Shown in pieces: positions 1 through 7,557 of a stretch of DNA of 33,976 nt (the first letter of the stretch is position 1; every line of letters begins with the position of its first letter). The stretch is from assembly GCA_035358815.1 (NCBI GenBank), contig DAOPQC010000004.1:464841-498816 (forward strand), written 5' to 3'. This DNA is from Thermoanaerobaculales bacterium (GTDB taxonomy: Bacteria > Acidobacteriota > Thermoanaerobaculia > Thermoanaerobaculales > Sulfomarinibacteraceae). Both the position numbers and the translations under genes were made by a program. The notes below the pieces were generated by a model. That model worked only from the letters and a program-made list of their open reading frames with translations. It searched no databases and was not told where the DNA came from.

Positions 1-93
1 CCGGAAGCGGATCCGGCTACGCTCGGTGCTTCGCCGTGACGAGTGCGGGCGGGGGGCCTATCCCCTATCCCCCAGATCCTATCCCCTGGGCGG
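1..93. repeat. 93-bp direct repeat, copy 1
   Basis: This block recurs at 292-384 with the same length and only a few substitutions, around the G-run near its middle. It starts with CCGGAAGCGGATCCGGCTAC and ends with a C-rich stretch in which TATCCCC occurs three times. A decayed partial copy of the first half (GCGGATGCTCCGCC... GCCGTGACGAG) lies at about 192-243. No gene is visible in 1-413; the short open frames here are of no recognisable kind. Confidence 0.85.
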
Positions 94-100
94 AACAAAC

Positions 101-121
101 GGTGCCAGGCACCGAACTCCG
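101..121 (+). repeat. REP-like palindromic motif GGTGCCAGGCACC, copy 1
   Basis: A perfect 6-bp-arm palindrome (GGTGCC-A-GGCACC) is followed by GAACTCCG. The same 21 bases occur in the same orientation at 32955-32975. Motifs of this shape are typical of REP sequences mobilised by REP-associated tyrosine transposases (RAYTs). That link is an inference: no transposase is present in the window. Confidence 0.6.
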
Positions 122-256
122 CCTCTTCGCCCACAAGTGCGGAAGTACGTGCCTCGCACCAACAGCTCGCCGAGGTCGGACAGCAGGGGCGAAAGCGGAT
201 GCTCCGCCTTCGGCTACGCCGTGACACGCCGCCGTGACGAGTCGTCGTGACAACAG

Positions 257-278
257 CGGGGACGGGAGCGGGAACGGC
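257..278 (+). repeat. Degenerate CGGGAA/CGGGAC tract
   Basis: A short purine-rich tract with units CGGGGA, CGGGAG and CGGGAA. It resembles the cleaner hexamer tracts at 30106, 32906 (complement) and 33930. It lies between the decayed and second copies of the 93-bp repeat. Confidence 0.4.
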
Positions 279-291
279 GGAGGAGCCACAA

Positions 292-384
292 CCGGAAGCG
301 GATCCGGCTACGCTCGGTGCTTCGCCGTGACGAGTGCGGGCGGGGGCCCCATCCCCTATCCCCCAGATCCTATCCCCTGGGCGG
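292..384. repeat. 93-bp direct repeat, copy 2
   Basis: Second copy of the block at 1-93. It ends 29 bases before the transporter start at 414. The transporter's open frame could be read back through this repeat, but coding there would be repeat-derived, so the repeat argues for the start at 414 (or GTG 396). Confidence 0.85.
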
Positions 385-398
385 GAGGGGGTCTGGTG

Positions 399-404
399 TA
401 TCCT
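399..404 (+). promoter_or_regulatory. Putative -10 element (TATCCT) just upstream of the transporter start
   Basis: TATCCT fits the TANNNT form of high-GC -10 boxes. It lies so that transcription would begin about 3 bases before the ATG at 414, i.e. an almost leaderless mRNA. No good -35 is seen. Weak evidence alone, but the same arrangement recurs at 32225 and 33136. Confidence 0.3.
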
Positions 405-413
405 GGCCGGCCG

Positions 414-1748
414 ATGGAGCACTCGGGCGCGGCGGAGGTGACACCCCGCCGGATCTTCGCGTACTGGCTGCCGCTCGCCGCCGCCTGGCTGATGATGGCG
501 GCGGAGGGGCCGTTCCTGGCGGCGGTGATCGCCCGGCTCGCGGATCCCACCCACAACCTCGCCGCGTACGGGGTGGCGGTGTCGCTCGCGATCCTGGTCG
601 AGTCGCCGATCATCATGGTCATGAGCGCCGCCAACGCGCTGGTCCGGGACCGCTCCTCCTACCGCGCGATGCGCAACTTCACCCACACCCTGAATGCGGC
701 GATCACCCTGCTGATGCTGATCGCCCTCGTGCCGCCGGTGTTCGGGTTCGTCTCCTCCCGCATGCTCGGCCTGCCCGACGAGGTGGCGCGCCTCGCCTAC
801 ACCGCGGTGGCGATCCTGGTGCCGTGGCCGGGCGCGATCGGCTTCCGGCGCTTCTACCAGGGCGTGCTGGTGCGCCGGGGCCTCGCGCGTCGGGTCGCCT
901 ACGGCACCGTGATCCGCCTCGGCGCCATGGCGGCCACGGCGCTTGCCCTGTTCGGCCGACCCGGCCTCGAGGGGGCGTGGATCGGTGCCGCCGCGCTGTC
1001 GATGGGGGTCACGCTCGAGGCGCTGGCCGCCCGCGCGATGGCCCACCGCTCGATCGGCGAGCTCGAGGCGAGCGAGCTGGCCGGACCTCCCCTCGGCTAC
1101 CGGGCGATCGCGAGCTTCTACTACCCGCTCGCGCTGACCACCATCCTCGCCCTCGGCGTGCAGCCGATGGTCACCTTCTTCATGGGCCACGCGCCGTCCC
1201 CCGTGGAGTCGCTGGCCGTGCTGCCGGTGGTCGGCTCCCTGGTGTTCATCTTCCGCGCCCTCGGCCTGGCCTACCAGGAGGTGGGCGTCGCCCTGATCGG
1301 CGACAACCTCGAGGGTTTCCGGCAGCTGCGGCGGTTCGCGCGCGGCCTCGGCGCCGCGGCAGTGCTGTGCCTCGGGGTCATCGCCTGGACCCCGCTGTCG
1401 ACGGTGTGGTTCCAGCAGGTCTCGGGGCTTTCGCCCGAGCTGGCCGCATTCGCGATCACCCCGCTCCGCCTGCTGACGGTGATCCCGGGGCTGACCGTGC
1501 TGCTGTCGTTCCAGCGCGCGATCCTGGTCAACTGCCGGGCGACCAGCCACGTCACGTGGGCGACCGTGATCGAGGTCGGCGGGGTGGTCGGCATCCTTTG
1601 CCTCGGCATCTTCGGCCTCCACGGGGTGGGCCTGGTGGTCGCGGCGATCGCCATGGTGGTCGGAGCGCTCGGCGCCAACCTCTACCTGATGGCGCCGGTG
1701 CGCCGCCTGCGCAGACTCCGCAGGCCACCCGCGGCAAGCCGGGTGTGA
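414..1748 (+). CDS. ANKH/MATE-like multi-pass membrane transporter (MOP superfamily)
   Basis: A 444-residue, very hydrophobic protein with about 11-12 predicted membrane segments and a basic C-terminal tail (RRLRRLRRPP). The N-terminal stretch IFAYWLPLAAAWLMMAAEG, the LAAYGVAVSLAI segment and the conserved pattern around PWPGAIGFRRFYQGVLVR resemble the ANKH (progressive ankylosis) branch of MATE-type exporters. ANKH proteins export citrate, ATP or pyrophosphate-related anions; other MATE proteins are cation-coupled drug exporters. The substrate here cannot be read from sequence. The start is the ATG at 414. A GTG at 396, preceded at good distance by GGAGGGGG (384-391), is a real alternative. 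Longer starts would translate the 292-384 repeat and are rejected. The gene stands alone; the reductase follows after an 84-base gap. Confidence 0.75.
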   Translation: MEHSGAAEVTPRRIFAYWLPLAAAWLMMAAEGPFLAAVIARLADPTHNLAAYGVAVSLAILVESPIIMVMSAANALVRDRSSYRAMRNFTHTLNAAITLLMLIALVPPVFGFVSSRMLGLPDEVARLAYTAVAILVPWPGAIGFRRFYQGVLVRRGLARRVAYGTVIRLGAMAATALALFGRPGLEGAWIGAAALSMGVTLEALAARAMAHRSIGELEASELAGPPLGYRAIASFYYPLALTTILALGVQPMVTFFMGHAPSPVESLAVLPVVGSLVFIFRALGLAYQEVGVALIGDNLEGFRQLRRFARGLGAAAVLCLGVIAWTPLSTVWFQQVSGLSPELAAFAITPLRLLTVIPGLTVLLSFQRAILVNCRATSHVTWATVIEVGGVVGILCLGIFGLHGVGLVVAAIAMVVGALGANLYLMAPVRRLRRLRRPPAASRV

Positions 1749-1832
1749 AGCGGGCGGGCCGAACGGGGCCCGGCCGCTCGACCCGGCGCGGCGGCTGTGG
1801 TTGAATCTGTGGGTTCGCAAAGGAGGATCGAC

Positions 1833-2825
1833 ATGGAGTATCGCTCTCTCGGGAGGTCCGGCCTCCAGATCTCCGCGCTGTCGTTCGGGGCCTGGGTCAC
1901 CTTCGGCAACCAGGTCGACGTGGACGCCGCCGTGGCGATGATGGGCACGGCATTCGACGCCGGCGTCAACTTCTTCGACAACGCCGAGGCCTACGCCGAC
2001 GGCGTCGCCGAGGAGATCATGGGCGCCGCGATCAGGAAGCTGGGCTGGCGCCGGTCGGAGTACCTGGTCTCGACCAAGATCTTCTGGGGCGGCCGCGGGC
2101 CGAACCAGCGCGGGCTGTCGCGCAAGCACATCCTCGAGGGGACGGATGCCGCGTTGAGGCGGTTCGGCCTCGACTACGTAGACCTCATCTACTGCCACCG
2201 GCCCGACATCCTGACCCCGGTGGAGGAGACGGTCCGCGCCATGAGCCACGTCGTCGGCCAGGGCAAGGCCCTGTACTGGGGCACCAGCGAGTGGCCCGCG
2301 GACCGCATCCTGGAGGCCTACCACGTCGCGCGGCGCGAGCGCCTGGTGCCACCGCTCATGGAGCAGCCGGAGTACAGCATGCTCCACCGCGACCGGGTCG
2401 AGCGCGAGTACGCGCCGCTCTACGAACGGGTCGGCCTCGGGACCACGGTCTGGAGCCCGCTTGCCGGCGGTCTGCTCACGGGCAAGTACCGCGACGGGAT
2501 CCCGGCCGGGACGCGGTCCACCCTCAAGGGCTTCGGCTGGCTCCACGACCGCTTCGCCGGCCAGGGCGCGCCGGCCAACCTCGCCAAGGTCGAGAGCCTG
2601 CGTCCGATCGCGGACGAGCTCGGCTGCAGCCGCGCCCAGCTCGCCCTCGCCTGGTGCCTGGCCAACCCCCACGTCAGCACGGTGATCCTCGGCGCCTCGC
2701 GGATCGAGCAGCTGCGCGAGAACCTCGGCGCGATGGACGTGGCCGCCAGACTGACGCCCGCGATACTCGAGCGGATCGAGCAGATCCTCGACAACCGGCC
2801 CGAGCCCGAGAAGGACTGGCGGTAG
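1833..2825 (+). CDS. Aldo/keto reductase, Kv-beta/YghZ-like
   Basis: A 330-residue NAD(P)H-dependent oxidoreductase of the AKR (beta/alpha)8 barrel family. The catalytic tetrad is visible: Asp49 and Tyr54 in FFDNAEAY, Lys82 in STKIFW and His122 in YCHRPD. The N-terminus MEYRSLGRSGLQISALSFG and the C-terminal cofactor-binding stretch ending in STVILGASRIEQLREN are typical of the Kv channel beta-subunit-like/L-glyceraldehyde-3-phosphate reductase group. It probably reduces small aldehydes or ketones in the cytoplasm; the natural substrate is unknown. The start at 1833 has a strong AAAGGAGG six bases upstream. The TAG stop is the first part of a long palindromic element. Confidence 0.92.
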   Translation: MEYRSLGRSGLQISALSFGAWVTFGNQVDVDAAVAMMGTAFDAGVNFFDNAEAYADGVAEEIMGAAIRKLGWRRSEYLVSTKIFWGGRGPNQRGLSRKHILEGTDAALRRFGLDYVDLIYCHRPDILTPVEETVRAMSHVVGQGKALYWGTSEWPADRILEAYHVARRERLVPPLMEQPEYSMLHRDRVEREYAPLYERVGLGTTVWSPLAGGLLTGKYRDGIPAGTRSTLKGFGWLHDRFAGQGAPANLAKVESLRPIADELGCSRAQLALAWCLANPHVSTVILGASRIEQLRENLGAMDVAARLTPAILERIEQILDNRPEPEKDWR

Positions 2826-2903
2826 GATTCCGTACCGCGTTGGCCTTGTCGGCCGCGTGGTTGACTGAAGCGTTCTCAGAATGCCACCGCGGCACGGAAT
2901 CCT
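2824..2903. repeat. 80-bp palindromic element A, starting in the TAG stop of the reductase
   Basis: The left arm AGGATTCCGTACCGCG (2824-2839) pairs with the right arm CGCGGCACGGAATCCT (2888-2903), with one mismatch in 16. The spacer contains TGGCC and TGGTTGAC. The element is related along most of its length to element B (20057-20136). Placed directly at the 3' end of the gene, it could act as a terminator or mRNA 3'-end stabiliser, or be a small non-autonomous mobile element. About 145 bases without a recognised feature follow before the next gene; they hold a fragment, GAGGAGCGCATGG, like part of the hairpin at 10661. Confidence 0.75.
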
Positions 2904-3048
2904 TCAGGATGATGTGCAGAGCGCGCCCCGAGGAGCGCATGGGGAAGAGGCCAACCAGAAAGGCCACGTCAGGAAGGCGCACAGGCGCTCATGCCCGACA
3001 CGCGCGTCCGTCGGGATTGCGGGCTCGAGTTGAACGACTGGAGAGCTG

Positions 3049-3750
3049 ATGGCGGAGCCGCTGCGGATGGTGCTCTTCGACTCGGACCACACCCTGCTCG
3101 CCGGGGGCGGAGCGGGGTTTCGGGCCATGGACCGGGCGTTCCGCGAGCACTACGGGGTGGAGAACGCGACCCGGGGCATCGTGCCCGACGGCAAGACCGA
3201 CCCCATGCTCTTTGCGGAGGCACTGGTCCGATGCGGGCTGGCGGCGGCCGGCACCGCCCCCCCGCCCGAGCTCGTGCGGCTGTACGAGACCCTGTTCCCC
3301 GAGGAGATGGTGGCTCCGCCGGCGGCGGTCATGCCGGGTGTCCACGAGCTGCTGGAGGCGCTCTCCGAGGTTCCCCACGTTCTACTCGGCCTGCTCACCG
3401 GCAATTTCGAGCGCACCGCGAGGGTCAAGGCGGCCACTTTCGGGCTCGACCGGTACTTCGCGTTCGGGGCCTACGGCTCGGACGACGGCGACCGGCTCGG
3501 GCTGCCGCCGATCGCCGTGCAACGCGCCGAGCGGCTCGCCGGCCTTCCGATCGGTCTCGACCGGCGGGTCGTGATCATCGGCGACACGCCCCGCGACGTC
3601 ATCTGTGCTTTGGCCTGGGGCGCGACTGCGGTCGGCGTGGCCACCGGCCGCAGCTCGACCCGCCAGCTCCTCGATGCCGGCGCCCACCTGGCCTTCGATG
3701 ACCTCTCAGACACCGCCGCCGTCCTCCACGCCCTCCACCTCCAAGCGTAG
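3049..3750 (+). CDS. HAD-superfamily phosphatase (phosphoglycolate-phosphatase-like)
   Basis: A 233-residue cytoplasmic haloacid-dehalogenase hydrolase. Motif I is FDSDHTLL (Asp11, Asp13, Thr15), motif II is LLTGN (Thr117), motif III is Lys127 in RVKAATF, and motif IV is IIGDTPRDV (Asp179, Asp183). The helical cap between motifs I and II places it in subfamily I, like phosphoglycolate phosphatase Gph or PpaX. Motif I is slightly unusual in having Ser and His where Leu/Met and Gly are common, but the DxDxT core is intact. The substrate is unknown. The start has GGAGAG about 7 bases upstream. Confidence 0.88.
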   Translation: MAEPLRMVLFDSDHTLLAGGGAGFRAMDRAFREHYGVENATRGIVPDGKTDPMLFAEALVRCGLAAAGTAPPPELVRLYETLFPEEMVAPPAAVMPGVHELLEALSEVPHVLLGLLTGNFERTARVKAATFGLDRYFAFGAYGSDDGDRLGLPPIAVQRAERLAGLPIGLDRRVVIIGDTPRDVICALAWGATAVGVATGRSSTRQLLDAGAHLAFDDLSDTAAVLHALHLQA

Positions 3751-3816
3751 CTCGGGCCTCAGGCGCCGGGTTCGCTTCTCCGAGGGGGGATCCGATCCGT
3801 TACCGTGCACGGCTTG

Positions 3817-3903
3817 AACCGCAGTGAACGCCGAGGACGCGGAGAAAGGCCATCTGACCTTCTCTCCGGCCCGGTCTCCGCGTTCTCCGCGCCCTCCGCG
3901 GTT
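3817..3903. repeat. 87-bp inverted-repeat element (CCGAGGACGCGGAGA / CTCCGCGTTCTCC)
   Basis: The left side AACCGCAGTGAACGCCGAGG...GCGGAGAAAGG is answered by TCTCCGCGTTCTCCGC...CTCCGCGGTT. The outer AACCGC/GCGGTT arms and the inner CGCGGAGA/TCTCCGCG arms can pair. It lies between two convergent genes. Elements of this composition are common intergenic repeats in high-GC environmental genomes; family membership is inferred. Confidence 0.6.
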
Positions 3904-3954
3904 GACTCGGGCGAGCGAGGGGGGTTCTCCACTCTTCGGTATCTCGCCTTCTCC

Positions 3955-3994
3955 AAACACAAACAAAAACGGGCGGCAGCCGGAGCTGCCGCCC
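3955..3994 (-). terminator. Rho-independent terminator of the multihaem cytochrome gene
   Basis: On the minus strand a 10-bp perfect stem (GGGCGGCAGC/GCTGCCGCCC, 3971-3994) with a 4-base loop is followed by GTTTTTGTTTGTG. It begins 24 bases past the cytochrome's stop codon. Confidence 0.9.
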
Positions 3995-4018
3995 TCGATG
4001 TTCAGAGGAGGGGACCTC

Positions 4019-6991
4019 CTACATCTTCGGAGGAATGGTCGTCGGGTCGTTTGTCCTCGAGTCGATGACCGACGCCGAGGTGATGATCCCGCCGCCCGAA
4101 AGCACTTCGAGCTCGGCAAAGCCCCATCCGAGGTTGGGCTCGTTCGCCCGGGTCCGGAAGGGCTCGAGGTCCTGCACCGACATGCCGGAGCCGACCGTCA
4201 GCGTGTAGGTGTGCACCTCGCTGCCGTCGGTGGCGTAGAGGGCGATCTCGACCTCCGCCTCGTCCATGCCGGTGTTGGTCACGTTGATGTTGGTGCGGAA
4301 CTCGCCCGCCACCTGGCGCAGGCCGAGCAGCCGCGCCGTGCCGCCGGTCGCCAGGCCGGCGTAGCTGATGCCGTCGAGGGCCTGGCCGAAGGTACCCTCG
4401 GCGCTGGTGTTGTAGATCCGCGCCACCAGCTCGAGCGGCTGGTCGGAACAGATCTCGAGCGCGCCCTTGCCCTCGAAGCCGAGCCCGTCACCGATCACGT
4501 CCTCAAAGACGCCCTGGGCCATCGGATCGATGGCGCCGGTCCCGGTGACGTTGCCGGCGGTGTCCGTGTGGAGGATGAACTCGACGTTGGCGAGCGCGTT
4601 GGCGCTGTTCTTGATCGCCACGTCGGTCCGCCACACGCTGCCCGCCGACCCCTGGTTGGCGGCTGCGATCTCGGTCCAGTAGACGTACTGGCTGGTGCAG
4701 GCCACCGGGTTGGCGTTGCCGCCACCAGGGATGCCGCCGCCCTCGAGCGCCCCGATGGTCGCGTCGAGGACTGAGGTGATCCAGGTCGGGTTGTGGACGC
4801 CCATGCTGCCGTCGGTGTGGAGCGTCAGGTAGTTCCAGCCCGCCTTGAGCAGGTAGTCACCGGCGATCGAGGCGAGGGTGACCGGATCCCCGGCGGTTGG
4901 GATGACGTCGATGTCGCGCAGCGCTACCGGCTCCTCGATGACCTGGCCGTCCGCGAAGGTCGGCAGGAGTGCCTGGCGGCCATGGCCCTCGCCGAAGGTC
5001 AGCGCGGTGATCTCGGAGGCCGCGGTGACCGTCCGCTCGCCGCCGAAGTCGACCGAGTAGCCGAGGTCGAACTGCTCGTTGAGAAGGGCAGTGTAGCCGG
5101 CCTCGATCATGGTCACGATCTCGTGCATCGCGTTTTCGAACGGCACCTGCACGTCGTCTGCGGTCACCACCGAGTGGCATTCGGAGCAGATGTCCGGGCT
5201 CGCGTAGAAGGTGTGGTTGGTGCCACCCAAGGCGTAGGAAAGGTCGCCGACCGGCGGCGTCGCCGACAGGTGGCAGTCGACGCAGCTGTCCTCGGTCAGC
5301 GAGTGGAAGCTGCGCTGGCCGACCTCGGCGAAGTAGAGGTTCTCGCCCATGATCACGTCGGCCTGGGCGCCAAGGTGCGGCGCGCGGTCGCCATCGGCCG
5401 GGTCCCAGGTGGAGTCGTTCTTCAGACCGCGACGGGTGTTGTGGCACGTCATGCAGATCGCACCCTTGCCGACCTGCTCGGCGACGAAGCCGGCCATCAG
5501 CATCGGGGTGTCGCCCTGAACCCGCATCGGCGCATCGGAGGTGGGGTCGCCCGACGCGGTGCCGACGTTGTGCGGGTCGTGGCAGGCCTGGCAGGTGATG
5601 GCGTGAACCTCGTCCTCGGTCCAGGTGACCGCGGGGTTGCTCGCGATGTCGTACGGGACGTCGAGCTTGCCCCAGGCCAGGAAGCCGTTGGCGGTGTGGC
5701 ACTTCGCGCAGCCGGCGCTCATGCCCTCACCGATCGCCAGCTCGTAGTTGGCGTGGGCGGAGAGCTGCCATTGCTGGAAGCGGCCGTGACGCGGCGGCTC
5801 GCCGTGGCACGAACCGCAGAGGTCGGACGACAGGTTCTGCCGGGCCGCGCCCTGGGTGTGGGCCGGGCTGAACTGCGGGCCGTGGCAGTTCTCGCACTGG
5901 ATGTTGGCCAGCCGCGCGGACTGCGGGTAGTCGGCGAGCATGGTCGTCCAGTTGCTGGGGTCGGCGTGGTGGAGCATGCCGGTGTCCACGAACGCCTGCC
6001 AGTCGGCAGCATCGTCGATGCCGTTGTTGTCGACGGTTGGGTCGTAGCCGACGGTGTGGCACGACAGGCAGCCCTCGCCGTAGTGGGTGCTGGTGTCGAG
6101 CTGGGTCGAGAAGATGTGCGCGTGGCCACTGTGGGACCATGCCGTGAAGGCATCGGGCGCCGCACCGCTGTGGCAGCCGGTGCAGGCAGCGTCCGAGACC
6201 GGCCAGCCTTCCGCGTCCTGGCCGACGACCACGCCCTGCCAGGTGCCGGCGAAGATGGTCATCTCGACCGTCTCACCGGCGGCGAGGTCGGTGACCTCGA
6301 TCGTGTACTGGCCCATCACGTCGGGCGTGAACTCGGGGTTCTGGCTGGCGGCGCCGGCCAGGGTCGCGCCTGAGCCGGCGGGCACGGTCAGCGCCCAGTC
6401 GTAGCTGTCCTGGGTCTTGCCGTGGAGCAGCACGTTGAGCCCGACCGGCACGTTGCTGATGCCGGTCGAGTCCGGCCACGGCAGGGTGGTCAGGATCTCG
6501 ACCTCGACCTCGTAGGTGCCGGAGCTGGTGGCCACAGTGGCGTCAAAAACGACGAGGCCGGCCTCCTCCAGCTGGTAGGGGTTGAGGCCAACGACCGTGA
6601 AGCGGTTCTGCAGGCCGCCCGTGAACTCGCCGGGGGCCGGCGGCACGTACGGCGGCAGCGCATCCGCCCCGACCGGCGGCTCGACCAGCACCTCGAACAG
6701 GTGGGCCTTGTACTCGGCCGTGGTGCCGAGCGCCAGCGTGAGCGGGTTGTCGCCGGCGCCGCTGAGGCCCGCCGCAACGCCGTACACCTGCTCCCAGGCG
6801 ACGCCCTGGATCGCCGAGCCGTCAGTAGTGGTCAGGGTGACCGTCACCAGACCGCCCGGAACCGCGTCGCCCGACACCGCGATGTCGATCGGCGCGTCCT
6901 GGGCCTGGACCGCCGGGACGAACGCGGCCACCATGACTGCGAGCGCCGCCCCGAGCGTCCATTTCGTGGCACGAAACCGTGGACTCCTCAT
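4019..6991 (-). CDS. Exported nine-haem c-type cytochrome with C-terminal shared surface module
   Basis: A 990-residue protein. Residues 1-30 form a Sec signal peptide ending AVQA. Residues about 31-265 are Ig-like beta-rich sequence. Nine CxxCH haem c sites follow, at 270, 308, 366, 392, 428, 467, 513, 570 and 602, with extra His residues as possible distal ligands. Then comes a stretch with GWNYLTLHTDGSMGVHNP (residues 718-735), a pattern common near the end of large multihaem cytochromes. Residues about 770-990 are a separate module shared with the protein at 17741. The likely role is periplasmic or cell-surface electron transfer to or from an external acceptor; a catalytic role cannot be excluded. 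The start at 6991 is fixed by GGAGGAG and the signal peptide. A sigma-54 promoter lies about 200 bases upstream, divergent from a haem-type sensor kinase. Confidence 0.92.
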   Translation of the reverse strand: MRSPRFRATKWTLGAALAVMVAAFVPAVQAQDAPIDIAVSGDAVPGGLVTVTLTTTDGSAIQGVAWEQVYGVAAGLSGAGDNPLTLALGTTAEYKAHLFEVLVEPPVGADALPPYVPPAPGEFTGGLQNRFTVVGLNPYQLEEAGLVVFDATVATSSGTYEVEVEILTTLPWPDSTGISNVPVGLNVLLHGKTQDSYDWALTVPAGSGATLAGAASQNPEFTPDVMGQYTIEVTDLAAGETVEMTIFAGTWQGVVVGQDAEGWPVSDAACTGCHSGAAPDAFTAWSHSGHAHIFSTQLDTSTHYGEGCLSCHTVGYDPTVDNNGIDDAADWQAFVDTGMLHHADPSNWTTMLADYPQSARLANIQCENCHGPQFSPAHTQGAARQNLSSDLCGSCHGEPPRHGRFQQWQLSAHANYELAIGEGMSAGCAKCHTANGFLAWGKLDVPYDIASNPAVTWTEDEVHAITCQACHDPHNVGTASGDPTSDAPMRVQGDTPMLMAGFVAEQVGKGAICMTCHNTRRGLKNDSTWDPADGDRAPHLGAQADVIMGENLYFAEVGQRSFHSLTEDSCVDCHLSATPPVGDLSYALGGTNHTFYASPDICSECHSVVTADDVQVPFENAMHEIVTMIEAGYTALLNEQFDLGYSVDFGGERTVTAASEITALTFGEGHGRQALLPTFADGQVIEEPVALRDIDVIPTAGDPVTLASIAGDYLLKAGWNYLTLHTDGSMGVHNPTWITSVLDATIGALEGGGIPGGGNANPVACTSQYVYWTEIAAANQGSAGSVWRTDVAIKNSANALANVEFILHTDTAGNVTGTGAIDPMAQGVFEDVIGDGLGFEGKGALEICSDQPLELVARIYNTSAEGTFGQALDGISYAGLATGGTARLLGLRQVAGEFRTNINVTNTGMDEAEVEIALYATDGSEVHTYTLTVGSGMSVQDLEPFRTRANEPNLGWGFAELEVLSGGGIITSASVIDSRTNDPTTIPPKM

Positions 6992-7192
6992 TTCTGCTCC
7001 TCCCTCTGTCCTGTTGCTCTCTGCGGTCCGACCGGGCGCGGTGGCCAGGTCGGACACGGTTGGAACTGCCCTGCGAAAGCCGATCGCCGGCCCTCGGAGC
7101 AGGCGGCATCGGATGCCCCCTGCCCCCTGGGTCCGCCGGTCCGATTCCGTCGTGAAGCGAGTGCGACCAGACACCATATCCGCGTCACGCGT

Positions 7193-7208
7193 TGCAAAGG
7201 GTGTGCCA
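7193..7208 (-). promoter_or_regulatory. Sigma-54 (-24/-12) promoter for the multihaem cytochrome
   Basis: Read on the minus strand the site is TGGCAC-ACCCT-TTGCA. It has the invariant GG and GC at the correct 10-base spacing and matches TGGCACG-N4-TTGCW in all positions but the seventh. Transcription would start near 7182, giving a leader of about 190 bases before the start at 6991. The adjacent regulator at 9084 is a sigma-54 activator. Confidence 0.82.
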
Positions 7209-7390
7209 CGACAGCGTCATCGCCGCGATGTCCCGGCCCCTTCCGGCTCGCCGGGGAGTGCCGTCGCCGGGTGGCACCGCCGGCTCGGGGTCTCCGCCGC
7301 GAAGCTCGCCGTCCGGGGCGGCTGGCGCTGGGTGCGGCCGACGGCGCACCGCGGTCCGGCGGCCCGATGCCCGATTCGACGGCCGGCGGG

Positions 7391-7439
7391 GTGGGTGATG
7401 GCTCGCTTCTCGACCCCGAATGTGGGTAAAATCACCCAC
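7391..7439. promoter_or_regulatory. GTGGGT/ACCCAC operator-like palindromes with an embedded -10 box
   Basis: GTGGGT-AAAATC-ACCCAC (7422-7439) is a perfect inverted repeat. A further half-site GTGGGTGAT at 7391-7399 is the exact complement of 7431-7439. TAAAAT at 7427-7432, inside the palindrome, is a good -10 for the kinase/regulator operon, though no clear -35 is seen. The sites also lie 183-231 bases upstream of the sigma-54 promoter, a usual distance for an enhancer. One protein bound here could both autoregulate the kinase operon and activate the cytochrome; this is inference. Confidence 0.5.
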
Positions 7440-7557
7440 TCTCGGCGCGGGGTTCACGACCCCCGAGGCACGGCAACTGCACCGAGGGGGTCGGAGACCC
7501 TCGAGGCCGGCGCCGTCCCGGCCGAGAGCGAAGGCTGGGGCCGGGGTCGATCACGAG

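Noticed and set aside
234..413. 60-codon N-terminal extension of the transporter
   Set aside because: It would be translated from the 292-384 repeat and looks like linker sequence; starts at 396 or 414 are better placed.
4793..6373. Long open frame (526 codons) antisense to the multihaem cytochrome
   Set aside because: Arg/Val/Asp/Gly-rich low-complexity translation, no domain; a shadow of the high-GC cytochrome gene, which has signal peptide, nine haem sites and a terminator.
7007..7177. 62-codon N-terminal extension of the multihaem cytochrome
   Set aside because: It would bury the signal peptide; the start at 6991 has GGAGGAG at good distance, and the extension runs back almost to the sigma-54 transcription start.
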